From UBA4675 sp964601265 (GTDB lineage: Bacteria; Bacillota; Clostridia; Christensenellales; Borkfalkiaceae): a stretch of 19,479 nucleotides of DNA. The position numbers and the translations under genes were made by a program. Positions 1 to 7,227 of the stretch are shown here, one piece after another (the first letter of the stretch is position 1; each line of letters opens with the position of its first letter). Location: contig CAZRMT010000026.1 in the NCBI GenBank assembly GCA_964601265.1, positions 1 to 19,479 on the forward strand. The letters are read 5' to 3'. Below the pieces are notes generated by a model, which had not been told where the DNA came from, ran no database searches, and was given only the letters and a program-made list of their open reading frames with translations.

Positions 1-27
1 AGGAGAGGTGAAAAATCTTTTTGTTTT

Positions 28-2739
28 TTAGTTAAATCTTATCTTGTAACCGAATGCGTTGACGGATTCGCCAGACTGCTTCATAAGACTTGCGTTCCTC
101 GGATATTTCTTCATTCCGATAGAAGTCATACTTTCGGAAATAACCTTTAACGCTTTTATTAAAGTGTCTTTATCGGTAACCTCGTAATGCGCAGGTACGT
201 CTTTATACAAAGCGTCGGCAGAAACGTCTTCGGCTTCTCCGTTGTCGTAAGGCAAGTATAGGTCTATCTTGTCTTCGCTTAATTTGGCTTTTACGATATA
301 CTTACCGTTCATATCTCTCGGCGTTCCGCTATCGCCCATTAAAACGTAAGATTTAGCTTCCATTCTCATAACTTCGAAGAAGTCTTTCATAGTGGTTGCC
401 TCAACTTCGTTTTCAATGGCAAATACGTAACCGTTCTCTCTTTCCTCGTCGGTAATATCGTCAAAGTCTTGTACTTCACCGTCTTTTGCGGAGAATCCGT
501 TTTCGGACATAACGTGGTCTATAAGCTCTAACGCTCTATACAACTGTTCTTCGTCTTTGACGGTTATCTTCATAGGCGTTTCTTTTACTTCGTCAACGGT
601 AGCGGTAGCTAATTCGTAACCCATAGCCGTGTACTTGTCTACATCGCCTTTCAAGTAAACGTTTACTTTGTCGTTGCTGATTATTATTCTGCCAATCTCT
701 TCCGTTTTGGTTAGCCCTATACCGAAGCCAACTTTTTGATAATCGTCGAGAGCTGTTCTTAAAGCTTTATACAAGTCGTCCAAAGTAACGCTCGTTTCAA
801 CGGTAACTTCGCCGTCGGTTAACGGTATCCATTTAGCGTAAACTTTTACGTTCTTTCTCTTACTTAATTTATATAGAATAAATCTTTGTTTACATTCTTT
901 ATCCTTAAACCAACCGCCGAACATATACCCCGCTTTCGTGGGAACCGCAGGCATTATAAACGGCTCGTTCTTTTTGGCTTTTACGGACTTAACTTTACTT
1001 CCGCCGTTAGTCTTGAACGAAATCTTATATTTCCACGTTTTAACCATAAAGGTTATAAGCAGTATAAGAAGTATAAGCACTAAAATAATTGCGATATAAA
1101 AGAAAGGATTCTTATATATAGGTCCGTCTTTAAAACCGAAAGTGTCCGCAAGCGAACCCGTTCCGCAAATCGCAAAGGGACTAAAATGCGTTGTTGTAAA
1201 CATTAAATACTCTCCTTCATTTTCTATACTTGACGGGAATTTATCCTCTAAAGTTTTATCTTCGGAGTTAAACCCTTCCATTTCTCCGTTATAATAATAC
1301 ACGACTTTAAGCAACTTGTCGTTTTTAAGCGAATCGGTTATGTTGCTACTGTAAATTCTTACCGTGAACGTTACGTCTTCCAGCTTGGTTATCTTTTCGC
1401 CGTCCTCGTCGATAACGGTTATGTTTAAGTAGTACTTGACCGCATACTTTTTATCGCCGTTGCCCGTGTCGACTTTTTTAAGCAGTCTGTTAACGTTTTT
1501 CTTTACCGCATAGTACTTATAATCGGTAACTTTTACGTAAGCCTCGGGCGAAAAAGCATAATCCTTATTCGCTTCTATTTCTACGCTGTATTTTCCGCCG
1601 TTGGTTCTTATCTTCCTTACGTTTACCGCAACGCCGGCGATAAAACTTTCTGCGTTTTCTATCGTATCGTCAACGGCTTTCGAGTCGGCGCAAGATTTTA
1701 TTTCGCTATGTAAATCCGCAAGCTTTTTCGTGATTTCGGAATAATTCTTGTAAGAATAACGATTTTTTCTCGTTTCACATCTATTTTCTAATTTATTCAC
1801 TTCTACGTCGCCGTAATAAGTAAGTAAAACACGATAGTCGGAATCAATAGCTTGCGTTCTGTCTTCTACTTTTAAAATCGTTTCGTAAACGGTTAACGCA
1901 ATTTTTACTTCCGCGACGCTAAAACCATAAGGATTGTTGGGGTATTCCTTGTTGTGTTCGCTTAAATCGTTTGCCGTTTCCTCGATTATCGTCGGATACG
2001 TTTCGAGCTTGGAAATAAACTGACCTTTTACCGTGTCTATTCCGTTTTTGTCGGAAGCCTCGTCTAACTTCTTGCAATAGTCGATAAAATCGGAATCCAT
2101 TCCGCTAGTCGCTTCGTCCGAGTAAACTTTGCTGTTTTTAAACGCGCTTAGGCGTTCTTGCATAGCGTTTTTGGCTTCGTCTCTGTATTTGGATAAGTCT
2201 TCCGCCTCCGCTTTAGTCTTAACGTCGTTAATTTTGCTTATCGCCGTATCGACTTTGCCCCTCACGTATTCAACGGTTAAATTACCGCCGTTGTAAAGCT
2301 CGGACATATCGAAAAGCTTTTGCGTTTCACTTTGGATGTTTTTTATTTTGTCCCAATTGAAGTCCGTGTAATTTCCGCTACTTAATCCGTTGACGTGCTC
2401 GGTTAAGCGATTGCCTTCGCTAACTATGTTCGTCAAAAGGTCGCACTCGGAAAAGAACTCGTTTTTAACGTCTTCGTAATTTCCGTCATAATCGGCTTTT
2501 CCTACTTGATTTAAGTGGTAATCGGCTTTTGATTTATACGAATCCAACACAGCTTTTCCGTTATACGGCTCAACGTTGACCTCGGCAAGCGTCGTGCTGT
2601 ATTTTCCGTCTATCGAGCTTTGGGCGTCCGTTTTTTCGCTAGCAAACACCGTGCCCAGCTTAAAGGCTGAACAAACCGCTATCAATAGAGCTACTACTAT
2701 TAACAAATATCTGATTTTAAGAGATTTTTTATTGGTCAT
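28..2739 (-). CDS. Large exported single-pass membrane protein with an InlB B-repeat-like module and duplicated C-terminal helical domains; function unknown
   Basis: I do not recognise this 903-residue protein as a whole. The start is the ATG at 2737-2739, with AAGGAG seven bases upstream; an earlier in-frame ATG at 2764-2766 has no such site. Residues 10-26 are a hydrophobic signal segment after a Lys-rich N-terminus, with a likely signal peptidase I site after A33 (VFA-SE). Residues 34-370 are charged, mostly helical and coiled-coil-like. Residues 380-530 look beta-rich and end in TTTHFSPFAI, which resembles the membrane-proximal T-x-HFS-x-Y/F motif of Gram-positive surface proteins. Residues 546-566 are a transmembrane helix followed by basic residues. 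Residues 569-637 resemble one InlB B-repeat (TNGG, GYMFGGWF, VYAKW). Residues 651-882 hold two copies of a module of about 100 residues. The signal peptide plus one later helix predicts an outside N-domain and a cytoplasmic C-domain. It has its own promoter and stands apart from the ribosomal operon. Only 27 bases follow its stop, with no clear terminator in view. Confidence 0.85.
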   Translation of the reverse strand: MTNKKSLKIRYLLIVVALLIAVCSAFKLGTVFASEKTDAQSSIDGKYSTTLAEVNVEPYNGKAVLDSYKSKADYHLNQVGKADYDGNYEDVKNEFFSECDLLTNIVSEGNRLTEHVNGLSSGNYTDFNWDKIKNIQSETQKLFDMSELYNGGNLTVEYVRGKVDTAISKINDVKTKAEAEDLSKYRDEAKNAMQERLSAFKNSKVYSDEATSGMDSDFIDYCKKLDEASDKNGIDTVKGQFISKLETYPTIIEETANDLSEHNKEYPNNPYGFSVAEVKIALTVYETILKVEDRTQAIDSDYRVLLTYYGDVEVNKLENRCETRKNRYSYKNYSEITKKLADLHSEIKSCADSKAVDDTIENAESFIAGVAVNVRKIRTNGGKYSVEIEANKDYAFSPEAYVKVTDYKYYAVKKNVNRLLKKVDTGNGDKKYAVKYYLNITVIDEDGEKITKLEDVTFTVRIYSSNITDSLKNDKLLKVVYYYNGEMEGFNSEDKTLEDKFPSSIENEGEYLMFTTTHFSPFAICGTGSLADTFGFKDGPIYKNPFFYIAIILVLILLILLITFMVKTWKYKISFKTNGGSKVKSVKAKKNEPFIMPAVPTKAGYMFGGWFKDKECKQRFILYKLSKRKNVKVYAKWIPLTDGEVTVETSVTLDDLYKALRTALDDYQKVGFGIGLTKTEEIGRIIISNDKVNVYLKGDVDKYTAMGYELATATVDEVKETPMKITVKDEEQLYRALELIDHVMSENGFSAKDGEVQDFDDITDEERENGYVFAIENEVEATTMKDFFEVMRMEAKSYVLMGDSGTPRDMNGKYIVKAKLSEDKIDLYLPYDNGEAEDVSADALYKDVPAHYEVTDKDTLIKALKVISESMTSIGMKKYPRNASLMKQSGESVNAFGYKIRFN

Positions 2740-2764
2740 AGCCTCTCCTTTTCCATTTACCTGC

Positions 2765-2786
2765 ATATGCGGAAAACGTTAGTCGC
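2765..2786 (-). other. Leader motif shared with the S10 operon leader
   Basis: On the plus strand ATATGCGG (2765-2772) and TTAGTCGC (2779-2786) lie 6 bases apart in the 5' leader of the large membrane-protein gene. The same two 8-mers, in the same order and with no gap, occur in the rpsJ leader at 18547-18562. The function is unknown; a shared RNA or protein binding site is inference. Confidence 0.4.
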
Positions 2787-2833
2787 CCGCCGTAAAAAAC
2801 ACTTCTGCGTATAATTTAAAATATTCTTTATAT

Positions 2834-2862
2834 ATTTTATCACAGTTTTTTCGAAAAAACAA
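2834..2862 (-). promoter_or_regulatory. Predicted promoter of the 903-residue membrane-protein gene
   Basis: Read on the minus strand, TTGTTT (2857-2862) is followed by a 17-base spacer and TAAAAT (2834-2839). TGA stands just before the -10, giving an extended TGn element that would compensate for the weak -35. Transcription would start near 2827, leaving a leader of about 90 bases before the ATG. It lies downstream of the rplQ terminator, so the gene is probably an independent unit. Confidence 0.55.
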
Positions 2863-2936
2863 TACTATAAAACATTTATTTTATATATTATATAAAATAT
2901 TTTGTTGTAAAACTTGATTATTTTCACCCGAAAATC

Positions 2937-2957
2937 ACGAGAAAAAATGTTTCTCGT
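2937..2957. repeat. Short inverted repeat between the operon terminator and the next promoter
   Basis: An 8-bp perfect stem (ACGAGAAA / TTTCTCGT) closes a 5-base loop. On the minus strand it is followed only by GATTTTC, so it would be at best a weak secondary terminator behind the strong one at 3021-3049. The rest of the 324-base gap between rplQ and the next gene is A/T-rich, with only the terminator, promoter and leader motif listed separately. Confidence 0.35.
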
Positions 2958-3020
2958 TAAACAAAAACGTAAAAAGGCGGGCTATATGACGATTTTTCGC
3001 GTTTTTTCGTTAAAAAAGCC

Positions 3021-3049
3021 AAAAAAGCATACCGTTTAAGGTATGCTTT
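3021..3049 (-). terminator. Intrinsic terminator of the S10-spc-alpha operon
   Basis: On the minus strand, 15 bases after the rplQ stop, AAAGCATACC (3040-3049) pairs perfectly with GGTATGCTTT (3024-3033) around a 6-base loop. A run of six T (3021-3026) begins inside the stem and a second T-run follows after GGC. The plus strand also has T-rich sequence beyond the stem, so weak two-way action is possible. Confidence 0.9.
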
Positions 3050-3063
3050 GGTTTGTTTTGAAA

Positions 3064-3591
3064 TTAATCGACTAATGCTATTATCGCTTTTTGAGCAGCA
3101 TCGCCTTTTCTTTCGCCTAAAAGATATATTCTGGAATATCCTCCCTTGCTTCCTAATCTTTCTGCTCTTTCGGCATACTTGGGCGCAAGCTCGTTGAATA
3201 TCTTTTCGATTAAAGGATGATTAACGTCTTTGGTTCTTGCGTTGTAAGCGGATTTGCTTTCTTTATGCGCTTTCTTTTCTTGAATGTCGAAAACCATTCC
3301 CATGATTTTTCTTCTTGCACAAAGCTTTTTGCTTCCGTCTTTTATAACCTTTTTGCTAATCTCTTTCGTCGTACCTTTTTTAGCGTCGTCAACAACGGTA
3401 ACTGTTTTTTCGGTTTCGATAATGTCTTCGTAACTGTTTATGGCAAGCGTTAAAATCTTGTCAACGTAAGCTTTAAGTTGTTTCGCTCTGGCTTTCGTGA
3501 TTTCTATTTTTCCGTTCCAGATTAAATCGGACGCTTGATTTCTTAAAACGCTTTTTCTCTGTTTAGACGTAAAACCTAATTTTCCCGGCAT
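3064..3591 (-). CDS. rplQ: Ribosomal protein bL17 (L17), enlarged
   Basis: This is the 50S subunit protein bL17, the usual last gene of the alpha operon, which sits near the exit of the peptide tunnel. The N-terminal part (residues 11-53, with KARAKQLKAYVDKILTLA) and the C-terminal part (residues 127-175, with PLIEKIFNELAPKYA and GGYSRIYLLG) match the family. At 175 residues it is much longer than the classical 110-130. The extra sequence lies at about residues 54-89 (Lys-rich) and 102-122, either side of CARRKIMG. The reading frame is intact across both, so these are true insertions and not a frameshift. ATG follows the rpoA stop by 3 bases, and its AGGAGG lies inside the end of rpoA, suggesting coupled translation. 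Confidence 0.96.
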   Translation of the reverse strand: MPGKLGFTSKQRKSVLRNQASDLIWNGKIEITKARAKQLKAYVDKILTLAINSYEDIIETEKTVTVVDDAKKGTTKEISKKVIKDGSKKLCARRKIMGMVFDIQEKKAHKESKSAYNARTKDVNHPLIEKIFNELAPKYAERAERLGSKGGYSRIYLLGERKGDAAQKAIIALVD

Positions 3592-3594
3592 CGT

Positions 3595-4545
3595 TTATTC
3601 CTCCTGTTCCTTCAATGATAAACCGTAAGTGCTTAACTTATAAACAACTTCGTCAAGCGATTTCTTGCCCAAGTTCCTTACTTTTAACATATCGTCTACG
3701 GTTTTTTTAGTTAAATCTTCTATAGTATGAATGTTCGCTCTCTTAAGACAGTGGTAAGAACGTATCGAAAGTTCCATCTCTTCAATGGGCTTTTCGAGAA
3801 TCTTCGGCAACGGATCTTCAGCGGCTTCGTGTAAAATCTGCGTGTCGCCGAATTCGGATAACACAACGAACATATTGATGTGCTCTTGTATTATTCTTGC
3901 CGCTAAACTTACGATTTCTTTACCCGAAACCGTTCCGTTCGTCCATACTTCCAACACGAGTTTGTCGTAGTCTACGTTTTGTCCTACTCTCGTGTTCTCT
4001 ACGTTGTAGCTTACCTTTTTAACGGGCGTGTAAATAGAATCGGTTGCAATGTAGCCAATCTCTCCCGTTTTGTTGTAAGCGGAACTCTTGTAGCCTCTGT
4101 CTCTACCGATTGTAATATCCATATCGATAACGCCGTTATCGCTTAAATTACATATTACTTTATCGGGGTTAAGATACTTAATCTCGGCGTCTGCCTCGAT
4201 GTCGCCCGCGGTAACTGCGCCTGCGCCTTCTTTAAAAAGACGAACGGTCTTTTTAAAGTTTTTATCGGTCGTAGTCGTGCTAATCGCAAGTTCCTTTAAG
4301 TTAAGAATTATCTCGGTGATGTCTTCTTTAACTCCGGGTAAAGTCGAAAATTCGTGCTTTACGTCGCCTTGATTGAATTTTATTCCTTGAACTGCCGCTC
4401 CCGGTAAAGAAGAAAGCAACGTTCTTCTTAAACAGTTTCCGAGCGTAAGTCCGTATCCCTTTTCAAGCGGTTCAACAACTATTTTAGCGTAATCCCTGCT
4501 TTCGTTTTCATCAACAGTGATTTTTGGCTTTTCCATTTCCATCAT
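3595..4545 (-). CDS. rpoA: RNA polymerase alpha subunit
   Basis: The alpha subunit dimerises to start polymerase assembly and contacts upstream promoter DNA and activators. The N-terminal domain is clear (residues 20-235, with GYGLTLGNCLRRTLLSSLPG at 30-49). The C-terminal domain spans about 245-310, with LSIRSYHCLKRANI and RNLGKKSL. Aligned to E. coli, the DNA-contact residues L262, R265, C269, G296, K298, S299 and E302 are kept as L259, R262, C266, G293, K295, S296 and E299, but N268 is replaced by H265. Length (316) is normal. Two adjacent ATG codons can serve as start; I chose the first, nine bases after GGAGGT. It sits between rpsD and rplQ, as in Clostridia. Confidence 0.98.
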   Translation of the reverse strand: MMEMEKPKITVDENESRDYAKIVVEPLEKGYGLTLGNCLRRTLLSSLPGAAVQGIKFNQGDVKHEFSTLPGVKEDITEIILNLKELAISTTTTDKNFKKTVRLFKEGAGAVTAGDIEADAEIKYLNPDKVICNLSDNGVIDMDITIGRDRGYKSSAYNKTGEIGYIATDSIYTPVKKVSYNVENTRVGQNVDYDKLVLEVWTNGTVSGKEIVSLAARIIQEHINMFVVLSEFGDTQILHEAAEDPLPKILEKPIEEMELSIRSYHCLKRANIHTIEDLTKKTVDDMLKVRNLGKKSLDEVVYKLSTYGLSLKEQEE

Positions 4546-4582
4546 AGAAATTTTACCTCCAGATATTATTTAACAGAGCTTA

Positions 4583-5209
4583 TTACTTAGAATACAACTC
4601 GACGATCATATGCTCTGCGATCTGTGAATCGATATCTTCTCTCGTAGGTAATGCAATAACCTTTCCCTTTAAAGTTTCGTTGTCAAATTCTACCCATTTA
4701 GGCATAGTTCCGCTCTTTGCGGTTTGCTTTAATTCGGTAAAATACTTGTTGTCTTTCTTATTCTCTTTAACGGCAATTTCATCACCGAGTTTTACTTCGT
4801 AAGAAGCAATGTCGACAGCTTTTCCGTTTACCGTGAAATGAGCGTGGGTTACAAGCTGTCTTGCTTGCGAACGAGAAGATGCGATTCCCATTCTGAAAAT
4901 TACGTTATCTAATCTTCTTTCAAGTAAAGACAACATATTTTCACCCGTAATGCCTTTCATTCTGTCGGCTCTTACGTAATACTCTCTGAATTGTCCTTCC
5001 AAAACTCCGTAAATTCTCTTGGTTTTTTGTTTTTCACGAAGCTGTAATCCGTATTCGGAAACTTTCTTTCTGCCTGCGCCGTGTTGTCCGGGAGCCACAG
5101 GTCTTTTTGCGAACGGACAATTATTTTTATAACATTTATCACCCTTTAAAAAGAGCTTCATTCCTTCACGTCTGCATAATCTGCATTTTGCGTCTGTATA
5201 TTTAGCCAT
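4583..5209 (-). CDS. rpsD: Ribosomal protein uS4 (S4), zinc-binding form
   Basis: A primary 16S rRNA binding protein that starts 30S assembly near the mRNA entry site. The N-terminal zinc site is intact: C9, C12, C26 and C31. The S4 RNA-binding domain follows at about residues 97-160 (SLLERRLDNVIFRMGIA, ARQLVTHAHFTVNG). Length is 208 residues, normal for the family. In Bacillus subtilis rpsD lies elsewhere; its place here between rpsK and rpoA is the clostridial and proteobacterial arrangement. In several bacteria S4 represses its own operon, but I see no known S4-binding pseudoknot that I can identify here. The start has AGGAGGG upstream. Confidence 0.98.
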   Translation of the reverse strand: MAKYTDAKCRLCRREGMKLFLKGDKCYKNNCPFAKRPVAPGQHGAGRKKVSEYGLQLREKQKTKRIYGVLEGQFREYYVRADRMKGITGENMLSLLERRLDNVIFRMGIASSRSQARQLVTHAHFTVNGKAVDIASYEVKLGDEIAVKENKKDNKYFTELKQTAKSGTMPKWVEFDNETLKGKVIALPTREDIDSQIAEHMIVELYSK

Positions 5210-5224
5210 TCTAATTCCCTCCTA

Positions 5225-5614
5225 TTAAACTCTACGACGTTTAGGCGGACGGCATCCGTTGTGAGCGATAGGCGAAACGTCTTGAATAAGCGTTACCGCT
5301 ACTCCGCAAACTCCTAATACTCTTATAGCCGATTCTCTTCCTTGTCCGGGTCCTTTTACGTAAACCTCGGCGCTTCTTAAACCGTGTTCCATTGCCTCTC
5401 TTACCGCTTTTTCACAAGCTTGTTGAGCCGCAAAAGGAGTGGATTTACGCGAACCTCTATAACCTAAACTTCCTGCGCTCGAATGAGAAATCGTGTTTCC
5501 GTTCATATCCGTTACGGTTACGATGGTGTTATTGAAAGAGGATTGAATGTGTACTTGTCCTTTGTCTATTTTCTTTAATTCTTTACGTTTTTTAGAAACG
5601 GTTTTCGTAGCCAT
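5225..5614 (-). CDS. rpsK: Ribosomal protein uS11 (S11)
   Basis: A 30S platform protein near the mRNA exit channel and the 3' end of 16S rRNA. The sequence has the family hallmarks FNNTIVTVTDMNGN, SSAGSLGYRGSRKSTPFAAQ, VKGPGQGRESAIR and the C-terminal NGCRPPKRRRV. The 129-residue length is usual. It lies 12 bases after the rpsM stop, with GGGAGGGG as ribosome binding site. Confidence 0.98.
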   Translation of the reverse strand: MATKTVSKKRKELKKIDKGQVHIQSSFNNTIVTVTDMNGNTISHSSAGSLGYRGSRKSTPFAAQQACEKAVREAMEHGLRSAEVYVKGPGQGRESAIRVLGVCGVAVTLIQDVSPIAHNGCRPPKRRRV

Positions 5615-5626
5615 TATACCCCTCCC

Positions 5627-6004
5627 TTATCTTGTGGCCGTCTTTTTCTTTGCGACGGTACGCTTAGGACCTTTTCTCGTACGAGCGTTTCTCTTTGAGC
5701 TTTGTCCTCTTACGGGAAGTCCCTTTCTGTGTCTTAATCCGCGATAGCATCCGATTTCCATAAGTCTTTTTATGTTGAGATTGACTTCAGATTTCAATTC
5801 GCCTTCTACACGGATATGTTTATCTATATATTCTCTTAACTTGGAAACGTCTTGTTCCGTTAAATCCTTAACTCTCGTGTCGGGATTAACGCCCGTTTCA
5901 GCTAAAATCTTTTTAGCCGTAGCTAAACCAATTCCATAAATGTAGGTGATACCAATTTCTACTCTTTTTTCTCTTGGTAAGTCTACACCGGCAATACGAG
6001 CCAT
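5627..6004 (-). CDS. rpsM: Ribosomal protein uS13 (S13)
   Basis: A 30S head protein that forms bridges to the 50S subunit and touches P-site tRNA through its basic tail. MARIAGVDLPREKRVEI at the N-terminus, the helix-two-turn-helix region YGIGLATAKKIL, and CYRGLRHRKGLPVRGQ near residues 86-101 identify it. The tail (RTRKGPKRTVAKKK) is strongly basic. Length is 125 residues, normal. GGAGGT lies six bases before the ATG. A strong hairpin in the gap upstream (6051-6082) may be a regulatory element. Confidence 0.98.
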   Translation of the reverse strand: MARIAGVDLPREKRVEIGITYIYGIGLATAKKILAETGVNPDTRVKDLTEQDVSKLREYIDKHIRVEGELKSEVNLNIKRLMEIGCYRGLRHRKGLPVRGQSSKRNARTRKGPKRTVAKKKTATR

Positions 6005-6050
6005 TTTGTTACCTCCGAATTTTTTCTTTTTAGTTTTTTTATATATTTGT

Positions 6051-6082
6051 CCGCTTTTCTAAATTTGGAATGTTAAAAGCGG
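6051..6082 (-). promoter_or_regulatory. Hairpin in the rpmJ-rpsM intergenic region
   Basis: On the minus strand CCGCTTTT and AAAAGCGG form a perfect 8-bp stem around a 16-base loop, 46 bases upstream of the rpsM ATG. It is followed by an A/T-rich, A-dominated stretch with no T-run, so it is not an intrinsic terminator. This 87-base gap is one of the longest inside the operon. A ribosomal-protein binding site or an RNA-processing site is inference. Confidence 0.45.
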
Positions 6083-6091
6083 TTGTTTTCT

Positions 6092-6208
6092 TTAACCTTG
6101 TTTTTGTTTGTGGTTCTTGTTTTTAGAACAAATTACCATAACTTTGCCTTCTCTTTTAATTACACGACATTTGTCGCACATAGGTTTTACCGATGGTCTA
6201 ACTTTCAT
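6092..6208 (-). CDS. rpmJ: Ribosomal protein bL36 (L36), zinc-binding form
   Basis: A 38-residue 50S protein that stabilises 23S rRNA near the peptidyl transferase side. I read it directly between infA and rpsM: MKVRPSVKPMCDKC at the start and HKQKQG at the end. The zinc ligands C11, C14, C27 and H33 are all present, so this is the zinc-containing form. GGAGGA lies seven bases upstream of the ATG. Position between infA and rpsM is standard. Confidence 0.96.
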   Translation of the reverse strand: MKVRPSVKPMCDKCRVIKREGKVMVICSKNKNHKQKQG

Positions 6209-6237
6209 CTTTATATCCTCCGATTATTTTTTTTATG

Positions 6238-6459
6238 TTAGGTCTTACTACGCCAAATAATTCTGCCCTTGGTAAAGTCGTACGGACTCATCTCGAGTTT
6301 TACCGTATCCCCCGGAATAATCTTTATAAAATTCATTCTGAGCTTGCCCGATATATAAGCCGTTACAAAGTGCCCGTTCGAAAGTCTTACTTTAAACGTG
6401 GCGTTGGGTAACGCTTCCTCTATGACGCCTTCCGTTTCTATTACGTCGCTCTTTGACAA
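6238..6459 (-). CDS. infA: Translation initiation factor IF-1 (TTG start)
   Basis: IF-1 binds the 30S A site and, with IF-2 and IF-3, helps set the initiation complex. The 73-residue product is a single OB fold with the family motifs LPNATFKVRLSNGH, SGKLRMNFIKIIPGD and SPYDFTKGRI. The start codon is TTG (6457-6459). No ATG or GTG near the family start point is available, while CGGAGGG sits at the right spacing upstream and the first residues (MSKSDVIE) match the family. It lies between map and rpmJ, the usual order in Bacillota. Confidence 0.96.
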   Translation of the reverse strand: MSKSDVIETEGVIEEALPNATFKVRLSNGHFVTAYISGKLRMNFIKIIPGDTVKLEMSPYDFTKGRIIWRSKT

Positions 6460-6489
6460 AATAATTCCCTCCGTTTTTATTTTCTTTTT

Positions 6490-7227
6490 TTATAAAGTCA
6501 ATATTTCTACACCGTCGTCCTTGATAAGTATGGTGTTTTCGTAATGCGCGGACGGTTTTCCGTCTTTGGTTACGCACTTCCAGCCGTCGATTATGACTTC
6601 GTAAGTTCCCATATTTACCATAGGCTCTACGGCAATCGTCATTCCGCTTCTCAATCTTATTCCCGTACCCTTTCTTCCGTAATTAGGAACCGAAGGGTCT
6701 TCGTGAAGATTACGTCCGACTCCGTGTCCGACCATATCTCTTACGACCGAAAAACCGTTTGCCTCGACAAAAGATTGAACCTGATACCCTATATCACCTA
6801 AAGCGCTTCCTGCGGAAATACCTTCTATTCCCTTGAAAAAGCTTTCTTTCGTTACGTCTATCAGTCTTTTCTTTTCTTCGCTTATTTTGCCCACGTAAAC
6901 GCTTCTTGCGGCGTCTCCGTTAAAACCGTTATAATAAGCTCCGACGTCCAGACTGACTATTTCGCCTTCCTTGATTTCTCTGTCGGAAGGGAACCCGTGT
7001 ACCACCTGTTCGTCTATCGAAATACACACTGAACCGGGAAAACCGCCGTATCCTAAAAAGGCAGGTTTTGCTCCGCAACGGGTAATATACTCAAATGCTA
7101 TCGCATCTAATTCTCTGGTTGTCATGCCAACCTGAATTCTGTCCTCGAGCAACTCTAACACGTCTCTCGTAATTTTACAAGCGTCACGCATTTGCTCGAT
7201 TTCTTTTAAACTTTTAATTTTAATCAT
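6490..7227 (-). CDS. map: Methionine aminopeptidase, type I
   Basis: Removes the N-terminal methionine from nascent proteins whose second residue is small; cytosolic and partly ribosome-bound. The pita-bread fold's dinuclear metal site is complete: D94, D105, H168, E201 and E230, with H77 (VVHGFP) and H175 (LHEDP) as substrate-site histidines. At 245 residues, with no N-terminal zinc or SH3 extension, it is type Ia. Its ATG overlaps the end of adk by 8 bases, so the two are probably translationally coupled. adk-map-infA inside the operon is typical of Bacillota. Confidence 0.98.
   Translation of the reverse strand: MIKIKSLKEIEQMRDACKITRDVLELLEDRIQVGMTTRELDAIAFEYITRCGAKPAFLGYGGFPGSVCISIDEQVVHGFPSDREIKEGEIVSLDVGAYYNGFNGDAARSVYVGKISEEKKRLIDVTKESFFKGIEGISAGSALGDIGYQVQSFVEANGFSVVRDMVGHGVGRNLHEDPSVPNYGRKGTGIRLRSGMTIAVEPMVNMGTYEVIIDGWKCVTKDGKPSAHYENTILIKDDGVEILTL

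Noticed and set aside
1..27. Terminator after the 903-residue gene
   Set aside because: The few bases present form only an A/T hairpin without GC, and the region is cut by the window edge, so no terminator can be supported.
2629..2712. Lipoprotein signal on the 903-residue protein
   Set aside because: The cysteine in the hydrophobic segment is preceded by IAV, which does not fit the lipobox (small residue at -1). A signal peptidase I site at VFA-SE is better.
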